Part shown: positions 28,901 through 39,780 of the stretch, piece after piece | Position numbering within the stretch: position 1 is the stretch's first letter | Layout: every line of letters begins with the position of its first letter | NCBI GenBank assembly: GCA_016800925.1 | Contig: JABCPU010000514.1 | Coordinates: 1 to 44,282 of the forward strand | DNA from: Suillus spraguei | Lineage: Eukaryota > Basidiomycota > Agaricomycetes > Boletales > Suillaceae | Direction: 5' to 3' | DNA length: 44,282 nt | Position numbers and translations under genes: made by a program | The notes under the pieces: model-generated | The model's input: the letters and a program-made list of their open reading frames with translations, nothing else | Told to the model about the DNA's origin: nothing | Database searches by the model: none

Positions 28901-30753
28901 TTATTGAGAAGCTGTTTCTGCCCATTCTTTGCTCCCCATTTGTACCAGCCGCGAGCAAGCCCGTGCAAATGCAAATATCTCCTCATCGCCAGAGAACATT
29001 GAGCTTGAGCCCACAGCTTCCGGGGACAGGCCCTTCCCGAAAATTAAGATGACATCAAAGGGGAATTGAAGAAAGAAACGTACCAGATCATCCATCACAC
29101 TCCGCATGTGGTCTGAAATGCCCTTCCCTAAACCCACCTCTTCATCTGAAAAGATCTGGTATATGGGTACTTCTGACGATACAAAAATCCTTGTCTGCGC
29201 CAGTTATTAGATAATTGATCATAAGCACAAGATACACAAGCTTGCCTTAGATTCGTAGCATGCGTCTATGAATGTAATGAATCGCCTTGCCTGTAGAATG
29301 ATGGTTAATGCCGAAAAAAATCTCCTAATGGGAGAAACATACCATATCCTTCTGTTGCATCCCCATTTTCGGCACGTCTGTAATAAATAGAGTACCAAAC
29401 TGCTTCGTCACTTCTAAATAATCGGCAGCACTCAATGGACGGCCGCAAATTTCCTCGAATGAGAATCGCGCGATCTTTGACGTCGAAAGCGGAACGTAAA
29501 GTGTGCGGCCCCACGTCGTTATTGGACGATTCTCGATGACAGGATCTTGAAGTACAGCGGTGGGAGTTGGAGATGTCAGCGAATTAAAGATTTTGTCTAT
29601 TTCGGCTTTATTCTCTGGTGTTAGTGGATGATAGTAAACATGTGAGAGGGCACGTGGTATCCGTCTGTAGTCTGCATAAAAATTATGAGATCATATGCTG
29701 AAAAAGTATGTACTAGATACACACCAGTTCCTGAGTCTAAGTCCGTCACTTCAAAACGCGACTTGAGAAGTTCTATGGCGGGTATAAAGCTCGAGCGTTG
29801 AATTCCATTCTTGTAAAGATCGTCTGGGTGTCGACTGTGTGACAGTCAGTCTGATAGAACAACATGCAAAACGGAACGCTTACTTGGATGTGATTACACA
29901 GACTACACCATGATTCATCAAGCCCTCAAATAAACGCCTCAGAATCATTGCGTCCGCAATATCCGTAACCTGGAACTCGTCAAAGCATAGTACATACGCT
30001 TCCTTTGCTAGGTCCCGCGCAACCGGACCAATGGGGTCGCCACCAGAGTGTCCCATGGTCATTTTAGCAGCGTGTATGCGTTTATGTGCATCGATCATGA
30101 AGGCGTGGAAGTGCACACGACGCTTACGTGTGATGGAAGGGGGCAGTGTTTGGTAAAAAAGGTCCATAAGCATCGTCTTGCCTGTACCAACGTCACCATA
30201 AAGGTAAAGACCTTTTGGTGCCAATGCGGGGGCAATTTCTGGTACTGGAGGTGCACGAGAAAACAGACGAGATATCTAACAGCGAATGGGTCAGCGGTCC
30301 TCAGTGAGAATGGACGAAAATCACCAATGAATCACTTGTCTTCACTTCAGGTATAGGCGGAGGGTCGTACTGGAGTACCTGCTCCCAGAAACGCTGAAGT
30401 TTACCAATGATACGAATCTGATGATCGTCACTTCGAAGTACCCCAGACTGCACGAGTTTTTCATGTTGCTTTATCGGGGAGATCGGTTTCGGGAACATTT
30501 GTGAGATCTCAAACTGATTGATTGTAGCGAATTCGGCAGGATCGGTGCGTGCAATGCTTTCTACGGCAAGCGAGGAATTGAATGCTTTCCCCTGTCCATG
30601 TCCATGACCGGAAGACGGCAAAGAGCTGGAAGGTGAGGCAACTGGGATTGAAGTAGTCAATACCCGCCTACTTTGTGCTGCCGTCCTCGAAGGAGCTGTC
30701 TGTAATAGGAGCCGATTCCGCTGGTGAAGCGCACTAGACCGCGCTGCATTCAT
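28901..30753 (-). CDS. AFG1: AFG1/LACE1-type mitochondrial AAA ATPase
   Basis: AFG1-like ATPases sit at the mitochondrial inner membrane and help degrade or assemble respiratory-chain subunits. Six exons (30753-30325, 30275-29884, 29834-29725, 29671-29343, 29290-29246 and 29194-28901) total 1599 nt with a continuous frame, about 532 residues. The N-terminus is rich in Arg and Ser and poor in acids ([18 protein letters not shown]), as expected for a mitochondrial presequence. Walker A is [12 protein letters not shown] near 30195, followed by [14 protein letters not shown]; Walker B is [15 protein letters not shown] near 29960; then VITSN (sensor 1). The C-terminal half has [16 protein letters not shown] and [10 protein letters not shown] and ends [10 protein letters not shown]. 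The fifth intron (29195-29245) has a GC donor (AAG|GCAAGC) and CAG acceptor. No lesion seen. Confidence 0.93.
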
Positions 30754-31171
30754 ATTTACGATGCTCCGTGCGCAAAAAAAAATGAAAAAATGAAGAAAGA
30801 ATAAGTTGCAATACAAGGAAGTGGTCGGAAAGACACGGTTTGCTGTGCAGGGGAGCATTGAACGCCGCAGATAACGGCCGACGGTGTGCGGAATAAATTA
30901 TGACAGAACAGGGAGCTTGCGGGGAGCCACTGTACCCGTCCCCAATTGTTTTCGGAATTACTCGGCGCTTAAATAACCGGTTCCACACACATCTCATTTC
31001 TTTGTGATCGTGCCGTATGTCTACTAGTATAAACGGAGATGTACAGTTAAATGAAGCCCATCCAGACAACCTGAAGGGAGGGTTCATGCAAAGCTTCCGT
31101 TGACTCATCAGTTGCCTGCAAAAGTTTAGGAGCACGCGTTATACCTATAACACGAGGGTTTTTATACAAAG
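30754..31171. other. Upstream region of AFG1
   Basis: No gene is visible. A poly-A/T tract lies at 30773-30795, next to the AFG1 start. TGACTCA (31102-31108), a bZIP Gcn4/AP-1 type site, is about 350 bp upstream of the ATG; whether it acts is unknown. Confidence 0.4.
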
Positions 31172-31640
31172 TCATGAACGCAAGAGCAGAGTATGATTAT
31201 AGTTGATGATGGGCTCCTCCAAGCAAGGACGGCGCCCCAACATACGACACAAGGTCCACAATCGTACAATATTGATAATGAGCGTCAAAGTGCTGAAAGA
31301 GGGAAGATCGACTTCAAGAGCGTCACGGTGGAGCAGGTGAGCTGGAAAGTGAGAAACACTTTGGGTCTGAGAAGAAGAAAAGGCACACGCGGCCGTACTA
31401 CGCACAGCTTCTTGAAGAGGTAATATGCGATTGGACCCAGTCTCTTCCTGAACCTCCAGTACGGAACTGACCATTGGCATTACTATCATAGCATCAGCGG
31501 GGAACGAGTTGGACAAATAGCCATTAACTTCACAACAGTACACGAGGAGAACTGGTGGTCTCTCGAACTCATTAACATAACTGGGACACTTGCCAACCTC
31601 AGCGAATAAAAGGCCATGGCTTCCAGCTTGACACGACCCG
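31172..31640 (-). pseudogene. Unrecognised decayed coding stretch
   Basis: An open frame of 123 residues (31172-31543) without family resemblance. Just upstream, 31585-31640 (CTTGCCAACCTCAGCGAATA, CAGCTTGACAC) resembles 34075-34125 (CTTGCCAACCTCCCTCGCGAATA, CAGCTCGACAC), so this and the fragment at 34020-34391 may be remnants of one duplicated family. Weak. Confidence 0.3.
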
Positions 31641-31674
31641 ACATAGCATCCAAGAAGTCAATTCTGATCCGGTC

Positions 31675-33530
31675 ATGTCCTTAGAGGGTTATGAATTCTC
31701 CACTCGCAGATATCCGGTGAATACATGCCATAACCTATGCATATCCTACTCTCCGGACGGCGAGCAAATGATCAGTGGATCTGAAGATCAGGTTGTTCGG
31801 CGGTGGGACCTTCAGTCGGGGAAGGAGATTGAGAGGGCGCGGGGTATTTGTGAGCAGGGAGTACATGCGGTAGGTCGATGGTCGATGGGTTGTCACTGCT
31901 GATGGAGATGACAAGGAGTGTGGGGAGCTCAAAGTCTGGGAAGTTGAGACGGGGATCATCAGAACATTTGAAGGACACTCTCAGAGTATTATCTGCATTG
32001 ATATCTCTGCGGATAGCACCCTGCTAGCAAGTTGGGCAACATATCCCATAATACCGATATGGTGCAAACTCCTATTCGAAATCCCAGCTAGCTATAATGT
32101 GGGTGTTGTTTGATTCTCTCAAGACTCGAAGAAGCTCGCAGTCATATCAAGTATAGCAAGGTATCTGGAGTTGAAATTCATAGATTGGACATCAGGCTAG
32201 TGCGGAAATCTCAGGCTACCGTGACTGGCGGGACAGTGATACATACGCCAGCGTTCTGAACAACCAAAGACAAAACAACCGTGACCGCATTTAACTTCAA
32301 GTATGATGGTCACATGTTCGCGACCTGGCACCAGGGCTATGATGAGCCCAAGGCGATCTATGATTTCGATGCGTCAACACTGCGGACTGTCAAAGCTCCC
32401 TTCGAAGGGCATACCAGTATCATAGGGGTTCTATCACTTTCATTTGATGGTGAACTCCTCGCTAGCGCTTCTAGGGACCAGACCATCAAACTCTGGACCT
32501 TTGAGTTCCACAAGCTTCTCGTTTCGTTCGATGTTCATGCTCCTGACTACCTCATCTTCTCACCGAACTCACACCAGCTGGCACACACCACCTGGGTGAC
32601 ACCGAGATATACATATGCAACGCTCCACCTCACATCCTTACCACTATCCAGTCTACACACGAAGCGTAGTCTGATTTATGTATCCACGCATATGTATATA
32701 TCTGTTTGTAGACTAACATTTTGTCACAGGCTACAAATCCACGACTCCTCAATGTATGTCATCTCTACTTGTCTAGCTACACCATTCCATCGATTCATTA
32801 TAGATCAACGCATTACGTCGTACTGTGCACCGTCACCCAATACAAACACCTATCGTCCCTCACCCACAAAGAGATTTACCCGCCATATACCGAAAGGAAC
32901 GTGTTTTTCTTCGTTACCTCCGCAAGGTGCTTCCTTCTCGCATGGTTCTTGTTCGCACTGATCGGCCTCGTGATCCTCTGGATGTATGTTTCTTCTTCCG
33001 ATCCAGTCACAATCGACTTCACACCCCCTTTACAGTTCCCTGCTACTTTCCACTACCTCACAGCTTCTCTCCCTCTGCAGAATCCACAACTCGGGCGCAT
33101 TCGGGCATGGATTCCCATGGGAACGTGAGTGCTGGCTGCCATGATCTCATCTCAACTTACATTCTTCCAGGCTCGACTTATATCAATACCCAAACAACGC
33201 AATCCTCTGCTACCGCTTCCACCACCTTTAAATCCCGACTACATCACCTATCAACGCGGTGGCCCGCTCGTGCAGGTCATGCACTACCACCTATCGTCGA
33301 TGTTTCTCTTTCTCTGGGTAAACTGGTACGCTCGATGCCTTTTTTCTCGCTAAATTTCAGGTATCGTTGATCGATTTATAGCGCTACGTCACAGCGGGTG
33401 CTCCCACATTGGACGACGATTTAATTCGGACGAAGACTATGTTCCTCCTTCACTTCATCCAAATTCGCAACAACCTTCCACAGGAGTGAAGGTTGCCACT
33501 GGACAGCATAGAATTGGCAGGTGCTTCTAA
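31675..33530 (+). pseudogene. WD40-repeat protein, frameshifted
   Basis: Begins near 31675 (SLEGYEFSTRRYPVNTC); blades include SYSPDGEQMISGSEDQVVRR (31747), a frame-shifted continuation RWVVTADGDDKECGELKVW (31880-31940), IRTFEGHSQSIICIDISADS (31960-32020) and SFDGELLASASRDQTIKLW (32440-32500). Downstream exons lie in alternating frames separated by short intron-like gaps: PHPQRDLPAIYRKERVFLRY (32850), PLPHSFSPSAESTTRAHSG (33050), then a Ser/Thr-rich part and VATGQHRIGRCF before the stop at 33528-33530. This Arg- and Ser-rich tail with a terminal Cys-Phe is one I associate with WD40 proteins of Boletales-type fungi. Breaks near 31872 (a few bases lost), stops at 32110-32220. A decayed member of a large family. 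Confidence 0.7.
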
Positions 33531-34019
33531 ACTTTTCTCATGTACGTTTTACTTTTGATCTTTAGCATTTGTCGATATATTATACCATATTACTTGTCCC
33601 ATAGTTGACTGACATGTAAACTAACTATGAAACTCGGGTCTTTTCTCAGATGCAAGTACAGCTGTATTTCTAGAATGGATATATGATGCTCTATCACATG
33701 ATTTAGCTCTGCGTGAATGCCAAGGCCTTTGCATAGCTTTTAACAGAAGGCACTGCATTTTGGGACCAAACTGGCGCTTGTTAGTCTACAGGAAGTCCGG
33801 ATCTTGGAGCTCCACTCAGGACTGGCGTTGCTGAGATGGAATCAAGAGGTATGTTTGACTGAGCGGTAGGGAATAAGGAAAAAGGTACACGCTGTGCAGT
33901 CACATTACGAGACGATGTGGCAGACGCGCATGTATCCCCATCGATAAGGCAAGGACTCTTCTTCTTTGCTAGCCTCTTAGTGAGATAAAAATCCCATCCG
34001 AGAATTCCGCGCAGATGAA
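33531..34019. other. No gene seen
   Basis: About 490 bp with no long frame and no recognisable repeat; likely the 3' flank of the WD40 pseudogene. Confidence 0.5.
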
Positions 34020-34391
34020 CTAACGATAGACATTGGCAGGGAAAATGCTGAAGCGCTCAAACGAGTTAGACACAGTACTTGCCAACCTCCCTCGCGAATA
34101 AGCCAGTGTGGGCCCCAGCTCGACACACAAATCGATTTTGATACGGTTGCAACCTTGGAAAGTCACAGTTTTCCGGACGGCATCACCGATAAGACCGCTC
34201 GACGATGGGTCTTCCGAGCTGGCAAGGAGGGGCGTAGGCGAGCCAGGGGTGGTTATACACCATGAACAAGTCAAAAGTGAGTTACCATCCTTGTGCTCGC
34301 CTGAAGGGGGAAGATTATGATTAGAATTGATTTTGTATCGAGATGGATCTTTGCCCCCAGCAATTCCAAAGGTCTCGTTAGGTTTCACCAC
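34020..34391 (-). pseudogene. Unrecognised fragment, related to 36044-36253
   Basis: A 123-residue frame ending ELGPTLAYSRGRLASTVS and then a Phe/Pro-rich tail. A similar ELGPSVRLVCDLSNN segment occurs at 36044-36253 on the same strand, so both may be pieces of one duplicated gene on either side of the F-box-like pseudogene. No family assignment. Confidence 0.3.
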
Positions 34392-34444
34392 CTGTCTATG
34401 TTAAGGAGATTATAGTTGATTATGAAACATTTCAATATGAATCC

Positions 34445-35971
34445 TCAGTAACAAAGTCCATTAGTCGGTATATATAAATACTCATTAGAGGAAATGTACA
34501 TATATCTGATATTTATGGTATCATAGCAGTCCTTCCCCTCTATAATCGAGTCCGCATGCCCAGATTTCTCCCACTCTTGACAAGATACACAAAAGTGTAC
34601 CCGGAAATCGGACACAACAAGCCGAACATCTTTCAAGGAAATAAGCCCCTCTCCAGTCTCCGCAGATGCTTTAATCTCCAGGGGCACACGGTGGCCCTTC
34701 ATCAGGGAAGCGGGGAACGTCAACAGTCCGTCTGTAAGTGCATTCCTGTGCTGAATGCACGTATATCGACCGGGAGTTCATACGCGGAAAAACCAAAGAG
34801 ACGGTTTCAAGCCTCTTAAATAAAGTCCATGGAGCGTGCCTCATCCATCGAGGGAGAACATAGTCTTGAGGTCCAATAACACTCGCAGCCCGACGAATGA
34901 CATGTAAATTCGAGTCTATCTGTGTGTGGGGGAGCACGACGAGATGGGCAAGGGAACCAGGAATGCTAATCCTGAGGGATGCTCCTTGATATGCCATGGG
35001 GAAGTGCCCACCCCCGATAACGTCAAAGTTTTGGTGCTCCACGGAGGGGGCGAACATTCGCAGTTGATGTTCTTGTCCATGTGGGTCCATGCATGTTCAA
35101 CGCAGCGTGTCAGGAGGTCCATGTTTGAAAAGTTGATCGCAAGCGAGGGTGCGCTGAGGAGTACCGGAGCCAAGAGGCCAAGGTCTAACTCAGGCACAGA
35201 CATTGGAGTGCCTGCACGAAAATGTCCGACCCAAATGTTGTGTATATGACGTGTGTACGCAAGATGGAGATCAGAATTTGTCTGAGCGTACATTTCTTGC
35301 ATGCGTAGAGCATGCACAAAAGCTGTCACGTTGCGAAAGCCCAGCAATACCGTGTGTAGCATTTCGGGCAATGCAACCCTCCTGAAAAATCGAGAGACCA
35401 GACAGAGCGCGCGAGCGGTCGAATATAGATTCTTCGACTCATATTGGTCAGGTTGGGCACAAGTACGTTCAGTTGCATATTTTAGGATGAGAAGAACGAG
35501 CTCGGTGGGAAGGTTTGCAAATGAAGTCGGGGGATAGTCTCCATAGTAGGTGAGTGATATGAAAAATTGGCTCCAAGGACCCCTGATTTTAAGATCTGGT
35601 GTGAACAAAACAAGTTCCACAGCAGTGACCCACCAAAGGTGCATCAAAGTATGAGTGAGACTACAAGCTATGACCCGATGGTCTACACCTCGAGAGTCAA
35701 GACCGGATACGTCTCCTTTGGAAAACTCGCAACCTTTCTTCCGATCGTCATTGCATATAAAATGCGGACACCTGTCGAATGCGCACTGCCTGCTGATTAC
35801 ATTCTTGCCAGTTTTGAGAGCTAGGAGTATTATAGAAAGTTGAAAAGTGTCAACAATACGTGAATGGCACCGAACTTGAGCGGCAGCACAGGATGTGAAC
35901 CCAAACATCTCGCTTGCTGGAATTTCGGTGAACGAGGATAAAAGTACGGTCAGCTCGATATTTTTCCCCAT
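34445..35971 (-). pseudogene. F-box-like protein of an expanded fungal family, frameshifted
   Basis: The recognisable part starts near 35560 with FANLPTELVLLILKYATERT, an F-box-like motif (Leu-Pro-x-Glu-hydrophobic), used in other F-box proteins to dock on SCF ubiquitin ligases. It continues with STARALCLVSRFFRRVALPE, LHTVLLGFRNVTAFVHALRM, DLGLLAPVLLSAPSLAINFS and CSPPPWSTKTLTLSG, a layout I associate with a large family in ectomycorrhizal Agaricomycetes. The frame then shifts near 34965 (continuing as HLVVLPHTQIDSN and YVLPRWMRHAPWTLF) and again near 34730 (TFPASLMKGHRVPLEIKAS to 34445). The open frame extends upstream to 35971 without a clear start. Likely a dead paralog. Confidence 0.6.
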
Positions 35972-36043
35972 AGGTCACAGAGACGTGACTTAGCCGCACG
36001 ATGACGATGAATCTGAGCAGGTAAATTTGTCAATGTAGAATAT

Positions 36044-36253
36044 TCACAACATGTTGCTGAATTCTGTGTTGCGATTATTGGACAGGTCACAAACCAGGCG
36101 CACCGACGGGCCCAACTCGGGGAGTACTAAAGACAAGCCTTCACGTCGAAGTTCACGCGTCACGAACGAAGTGGCGGTGCCAACACCCCTTACTAAGCGG
36201 TATATACGCGGACAAAAGTCATTTTTCTGATCAGATGCATACCTGAATGTCAA
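36044..36253 (-). pseudogene. Short fragment similar to 34020-34391
   Basis: 69-residue frame containing LVLPELGPSVRLVCDLSN, sharing the ELGP block with the fragment at 34020-34391. Too short to classify. Confidence 0.25.
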
Positions 36254-36323
36254 GGTCTTACCTATCTTAGTAGTAAACTGTGAGGAGAGAAGAATTCATG
36301 TTTGGTCTGAATCCCCTATCTTA

Positions 36324-37327
36324 ATGTCTTCTTCCACGTCCATCACCCCCGAGTCCACACCTACAGGCATCAGCCCCAGCTCGTCGCCTAGCGTTGCGAT
36401 TTCAGCATATTTCTTTGGTTTTCTCATAATATTAGTCGTCCTTCTATTCGTCACTGTTGGGTGCTGCTTTAGCCGTTGGCGACCTGGCGTGCTTCTCGGT
36501 ACACCCTGGGATACGAGGGATCAGCTAGATGGAAGGAGTGGTCGACGAAGGAAGTTGATACCTCCTGTCTTGTGGGATACTTGGCTTAGCCACCCTCCTG
36601 CATTGACTGAGGAAGTTTTGGATCAGTCTGAATGGTCGAGTATTCAGGTATGCACTGTACCGATGTTCTGTTGTCTTTCGTGTTTGACGATCGTTCTCAA
36701 CAGCCTGTATCCGCGTCTCTCATTCGTTCATGCCACTCTCCGTCCGCACATCAATTTGCAGCGGCCGTATCCGAGTCAGAAATACCTGCAGATCCCTCTA
36801 CTGTTGCACCGCTTTTTTCCGATGATTTCCAGTCTTCTTTGCCATTGCCTTTACCCCTACGAAGACGTTCTGCATTCCCTCTCGCACATCCTTCCAACTT
36901 CCATGTGTGGCTACAGCGACGTTCACGTGCTCGTCGTAGCTCAGCGGCATCCGAAAATCCCACAGAAGATGAGATCGAGAATCGCCCAAAAGCTGTGGAA
37001 GTTGCTGTGATGATCTCCATGCCTTCTGCCACCTCCAGATGTTGGAACAACGGAGGGGACCCTTTGAGTCACTCTGCCGCCTCAGATGATGTGTTGCGGG
37101 AGTATCAGATCGGGGTCACGCAAGTTCCATGGATACCTGGTGAGGTACGTACTCGATGTTGACATGGTCTTATCATTCTTTTCTGCTACCAGTCCCCAAT
37201 GCGTGGACGTAGCCACTCGCGCTGTTGCCTGTCTATCTTAGCATTTCTACTAGTTAACGTGTTTCATGAGATAGACATCCATCATGCATCTACATATGAA
37301 CCCTCTCCCATATACCACTGTTTGTAG
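36324..37327 (+). CDS. Single-pass membrane protein, fungal hypothetical
   Basis: Three exons (36324-36647, 36704-37144 and 37193-37327), all phase 0, give 299 residues. The first 27 residues are Ser/Thr/Pro-rich (MSSSTSITPESTPTGISPSS). Residues about 28-48 form one hydrophobic segment (FFGFLIILVVLLFVTVGCCF) followed by Arg (SRWRPG), which predicts the long C-terminal part in the cytoplasm by the positive-inside rule. A WDTWLSHPPALTEEVLDQ motif precedes intron 1; the rest is Ser/Arg-rich and likely disordered. Short Ser/Thr N-terminus, one membrane segment and a cytoplasmic tail is common among basidiomycete lineage-specific proteins. No function can be assigned. The third exon is the least certain; exon 2 could instead read through to 37162. 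Confidence 0.62.
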
Positions 37328-37980
37328 AAATGGCTACGGACAGATCATTGAGACGAAGTGTATTCATCGACTAGTAGAACATGCCGCATCTAATGACCGC
37401 AGGCATGCTGGGATGGTTTAGCATGCGGCAAGCCGAATTGAATTCGCTTGCCCATCACAACTACACTTCTGCGCATAAAGATTTTGTTCGTCGTCGGTCA
37501 TGGCATTGGAACAGCTACGTAGACTCGCCAATCCGTAGAGGGGGATTTTGACAGGGTACTCGGCTTACACGGCTGTATAAACCAGGCTAATCCTGATGGC
37601 TAAGCGGATGCTGACACTTCGTCACGACTAGTAGGTCACTTGGATACGTGTACTTCGCAGCAGAAGACCGTTTCAACGTTTATCCAACCCGTCATTCTCA
37701 GTTGGCCAAACTCATCAAAACACTACATCAACCCATAACAGATCAATGGCATCATCGAGCCATCATTACCTGCTGCTATGCAAACCGCTTGCTTAGATCA
37801 TCCTGATGCCAGTCTGAGCTTCATTTCTCATTGCCGTCTTGATGGCGTAATCAATTAGGGAAAATTGCAGCATATATTTCACATAATGGTATTTAGGATC
37901 AGTCTTGCGCGATTCTAAACTCTACGGCCGTCGTCCCTGCGAGGTCATAAGCTTTGGTGGCTACTAGACCAGCGCCGGCC
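37328..37980. other. No gene; a short inverted repeat
   Basis: No coding frame. CATGCCGCAT near 37380 recurs inverted as ATGCGGCA near 37423, with GGCATGC between them, forming a possible hairpin of about 50 bp. Nothing else is recognised. Confidence 0.45.
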
Positions 37981-38039
37981 CTGTGAATCGCAAATCGCAA
38001 CAAGTCAATCATTGCCAAGTATTCAGATATGGAATGAAC

Positions 38040-39780
38040 TTGCCCGATGTCTTTAACTCATTCAAAGTTCGCTCTTTGCCATTAAACACACCACATAGTC
38101 ATGTCTTGTTGATACTGTTTGTTACTGCCTGCCCCAAAGTTCAACAACAAAGGTTCTGGCGCCTTATGCCGATGAATCAGAAATACCCTGTCAGCCTAAC
38201 CTCAAAAACTCACCTTGTTGATCTCGATGGCTCCTAGATCAGCTCTTTCGATTGGGTGGAAGAGCATACAATCATCTAGTAAAAATGTTGATTCTAGAAA
38301 CAAACACCAGCTTAAAACCACGGCTGACTCACGAACTAACACTCGACTGTTTGGTCCCATTACTTTGCGGATATTACGGAGGATCGTCGTTGACTCAGAG
38401 TCGGCCAATCGTGAAGAATGTGCCTCAACTATATCACATTAACAAGCTGAATGGGAAAAAAATTAGCCACTCACGTAGTAAACATCCTTTCCAGCGACAG
38501 GTGACTGCTCGAGAAATTGAATACACAAACTCCACGCGCCCGTCGCGCAGTGCCTCAGGAGCATCCTTCTCCCATGCCTAATCAATGATCAATGACTTAT
38601 CCACTAGAATAGTTATATAGACCTGGTGTCTGAACTCACAGTTGAGCCTGCTCTTCAACCCTGGAGATCCTGATTGGTTATTCTGAGGTGAGGGAACATG
38701 TTCGCCAGAAGAATGGAATTTGCTCCAACTCCAGATCCAACATCCGCCATAGATGATACAGTGTCCCAGGGTAATCTTACGAGATGTTTTACAGTCATTC
38801 TGACGACCAAGGTGACAGCTTACGATGCAGCAGCGAAGAAGTGCCCATGATCTCAGTAATACCCGCCATGCCTCTTTGGAATATCTGTGGACAAGATTAT
38901 GTGAGTCGTCACTTATAGGTGGATGACCTTGCACGGTACCTGGCGTGTTTCACTCTATAAAATATGGTAAGGTAGAAAAAGGCGGTGTGATGGCAAAAAC
39001 TCACGTCCATATCCCAGTAGTCGCGGTCTATACCTTCCTTTCTGAGAGAAAATAGTCGTGTGATTTTTCGACCTCGTATGATCTTGCATATTCTTGTCGA
39101 TCATATGTCATAGAGATTTGCAGCGTATTTCGGAAATTTGAATGGACTCGTACCATACACCCAGGATTGCTCGTCGACTTTAGTATGAGCGAGAGCCGGG
39201 TGTTTGCAAAGACCCCTTGTTCAACTGTGTAACAACGGTTTCAAAGATAATTCCAAACTGGCAGTGGCATGACACATATTACCTTCCTTGAAGCAACCTT
39301 GAGAGCTAAAACTCGTAATACCCGTAAAGTTTTTGTCTTGTCGAGGTTGACTTTATCGGCCAACACATCCACACTAAGACCTTCCGGGTATTGGTCCAGA
39401 ATATCCGCAATGCGCGCTTTGACGGCGAACGTCTGCACATGCCCAAGAGTAATTAACAACAGTCTAAGGAAATGAGCTCTAAAGCAGAAATCAGCTATGA
39501 TCGGCACTTTACTTCATATATCGTGTGTTGTGGGGGAGATAATGTGGCAGTCAATTGATTGCATGCACCTTCGAGCAGCCTGATTGCCTTTCTAAGAGCA
39601 AGTGTGTCTGTCAACACATCGAGGGGTGAAGGGTAGTCGAGTCAACGCTAGGACCCCATGTCCAGTTTTCTTGTACTCCTCCATTGCTTCGCGTGCAGAG
39701 GAGTTGATGATGTCCAAGAGGACTTCAACCTGAGCTCATTGACATCCTTCATCTTGCGAGTTTGCGTGATTCCCCACTTC
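38040..39780 (-). pseudogene. O-methyltransferase (COMT-like), multiply broken
   Basis: Class of SAM-dependent O-methyltransferases acting on small phenolics or polyketides. Minus strand, in order: N-terminal helices (INSSAREAMEEYKKTG, near 39690; AIRLLEGACNQL, near 39570); dimerisation winged-helix (KARIADILDQYPEGLSVDVL and DKTKTLRVLRVLA, 39300-39430); ANTRLSLILKST (39180); SAM-binding motif DVGSGVGANSILLANMFPHL (38690-38750); ADSESTTILRNIRKVMGPNS (38350-38405); and a C-terminal FNGKERTLNELKTSG (38060-38100). The domains lie in several frames, with shifts around 38760-38830 and 38110 and no single splicing pattern that joins them. Some gaps may be introns (for example 38940-39010). I judge it inactive. 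Confidence 0.72.
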
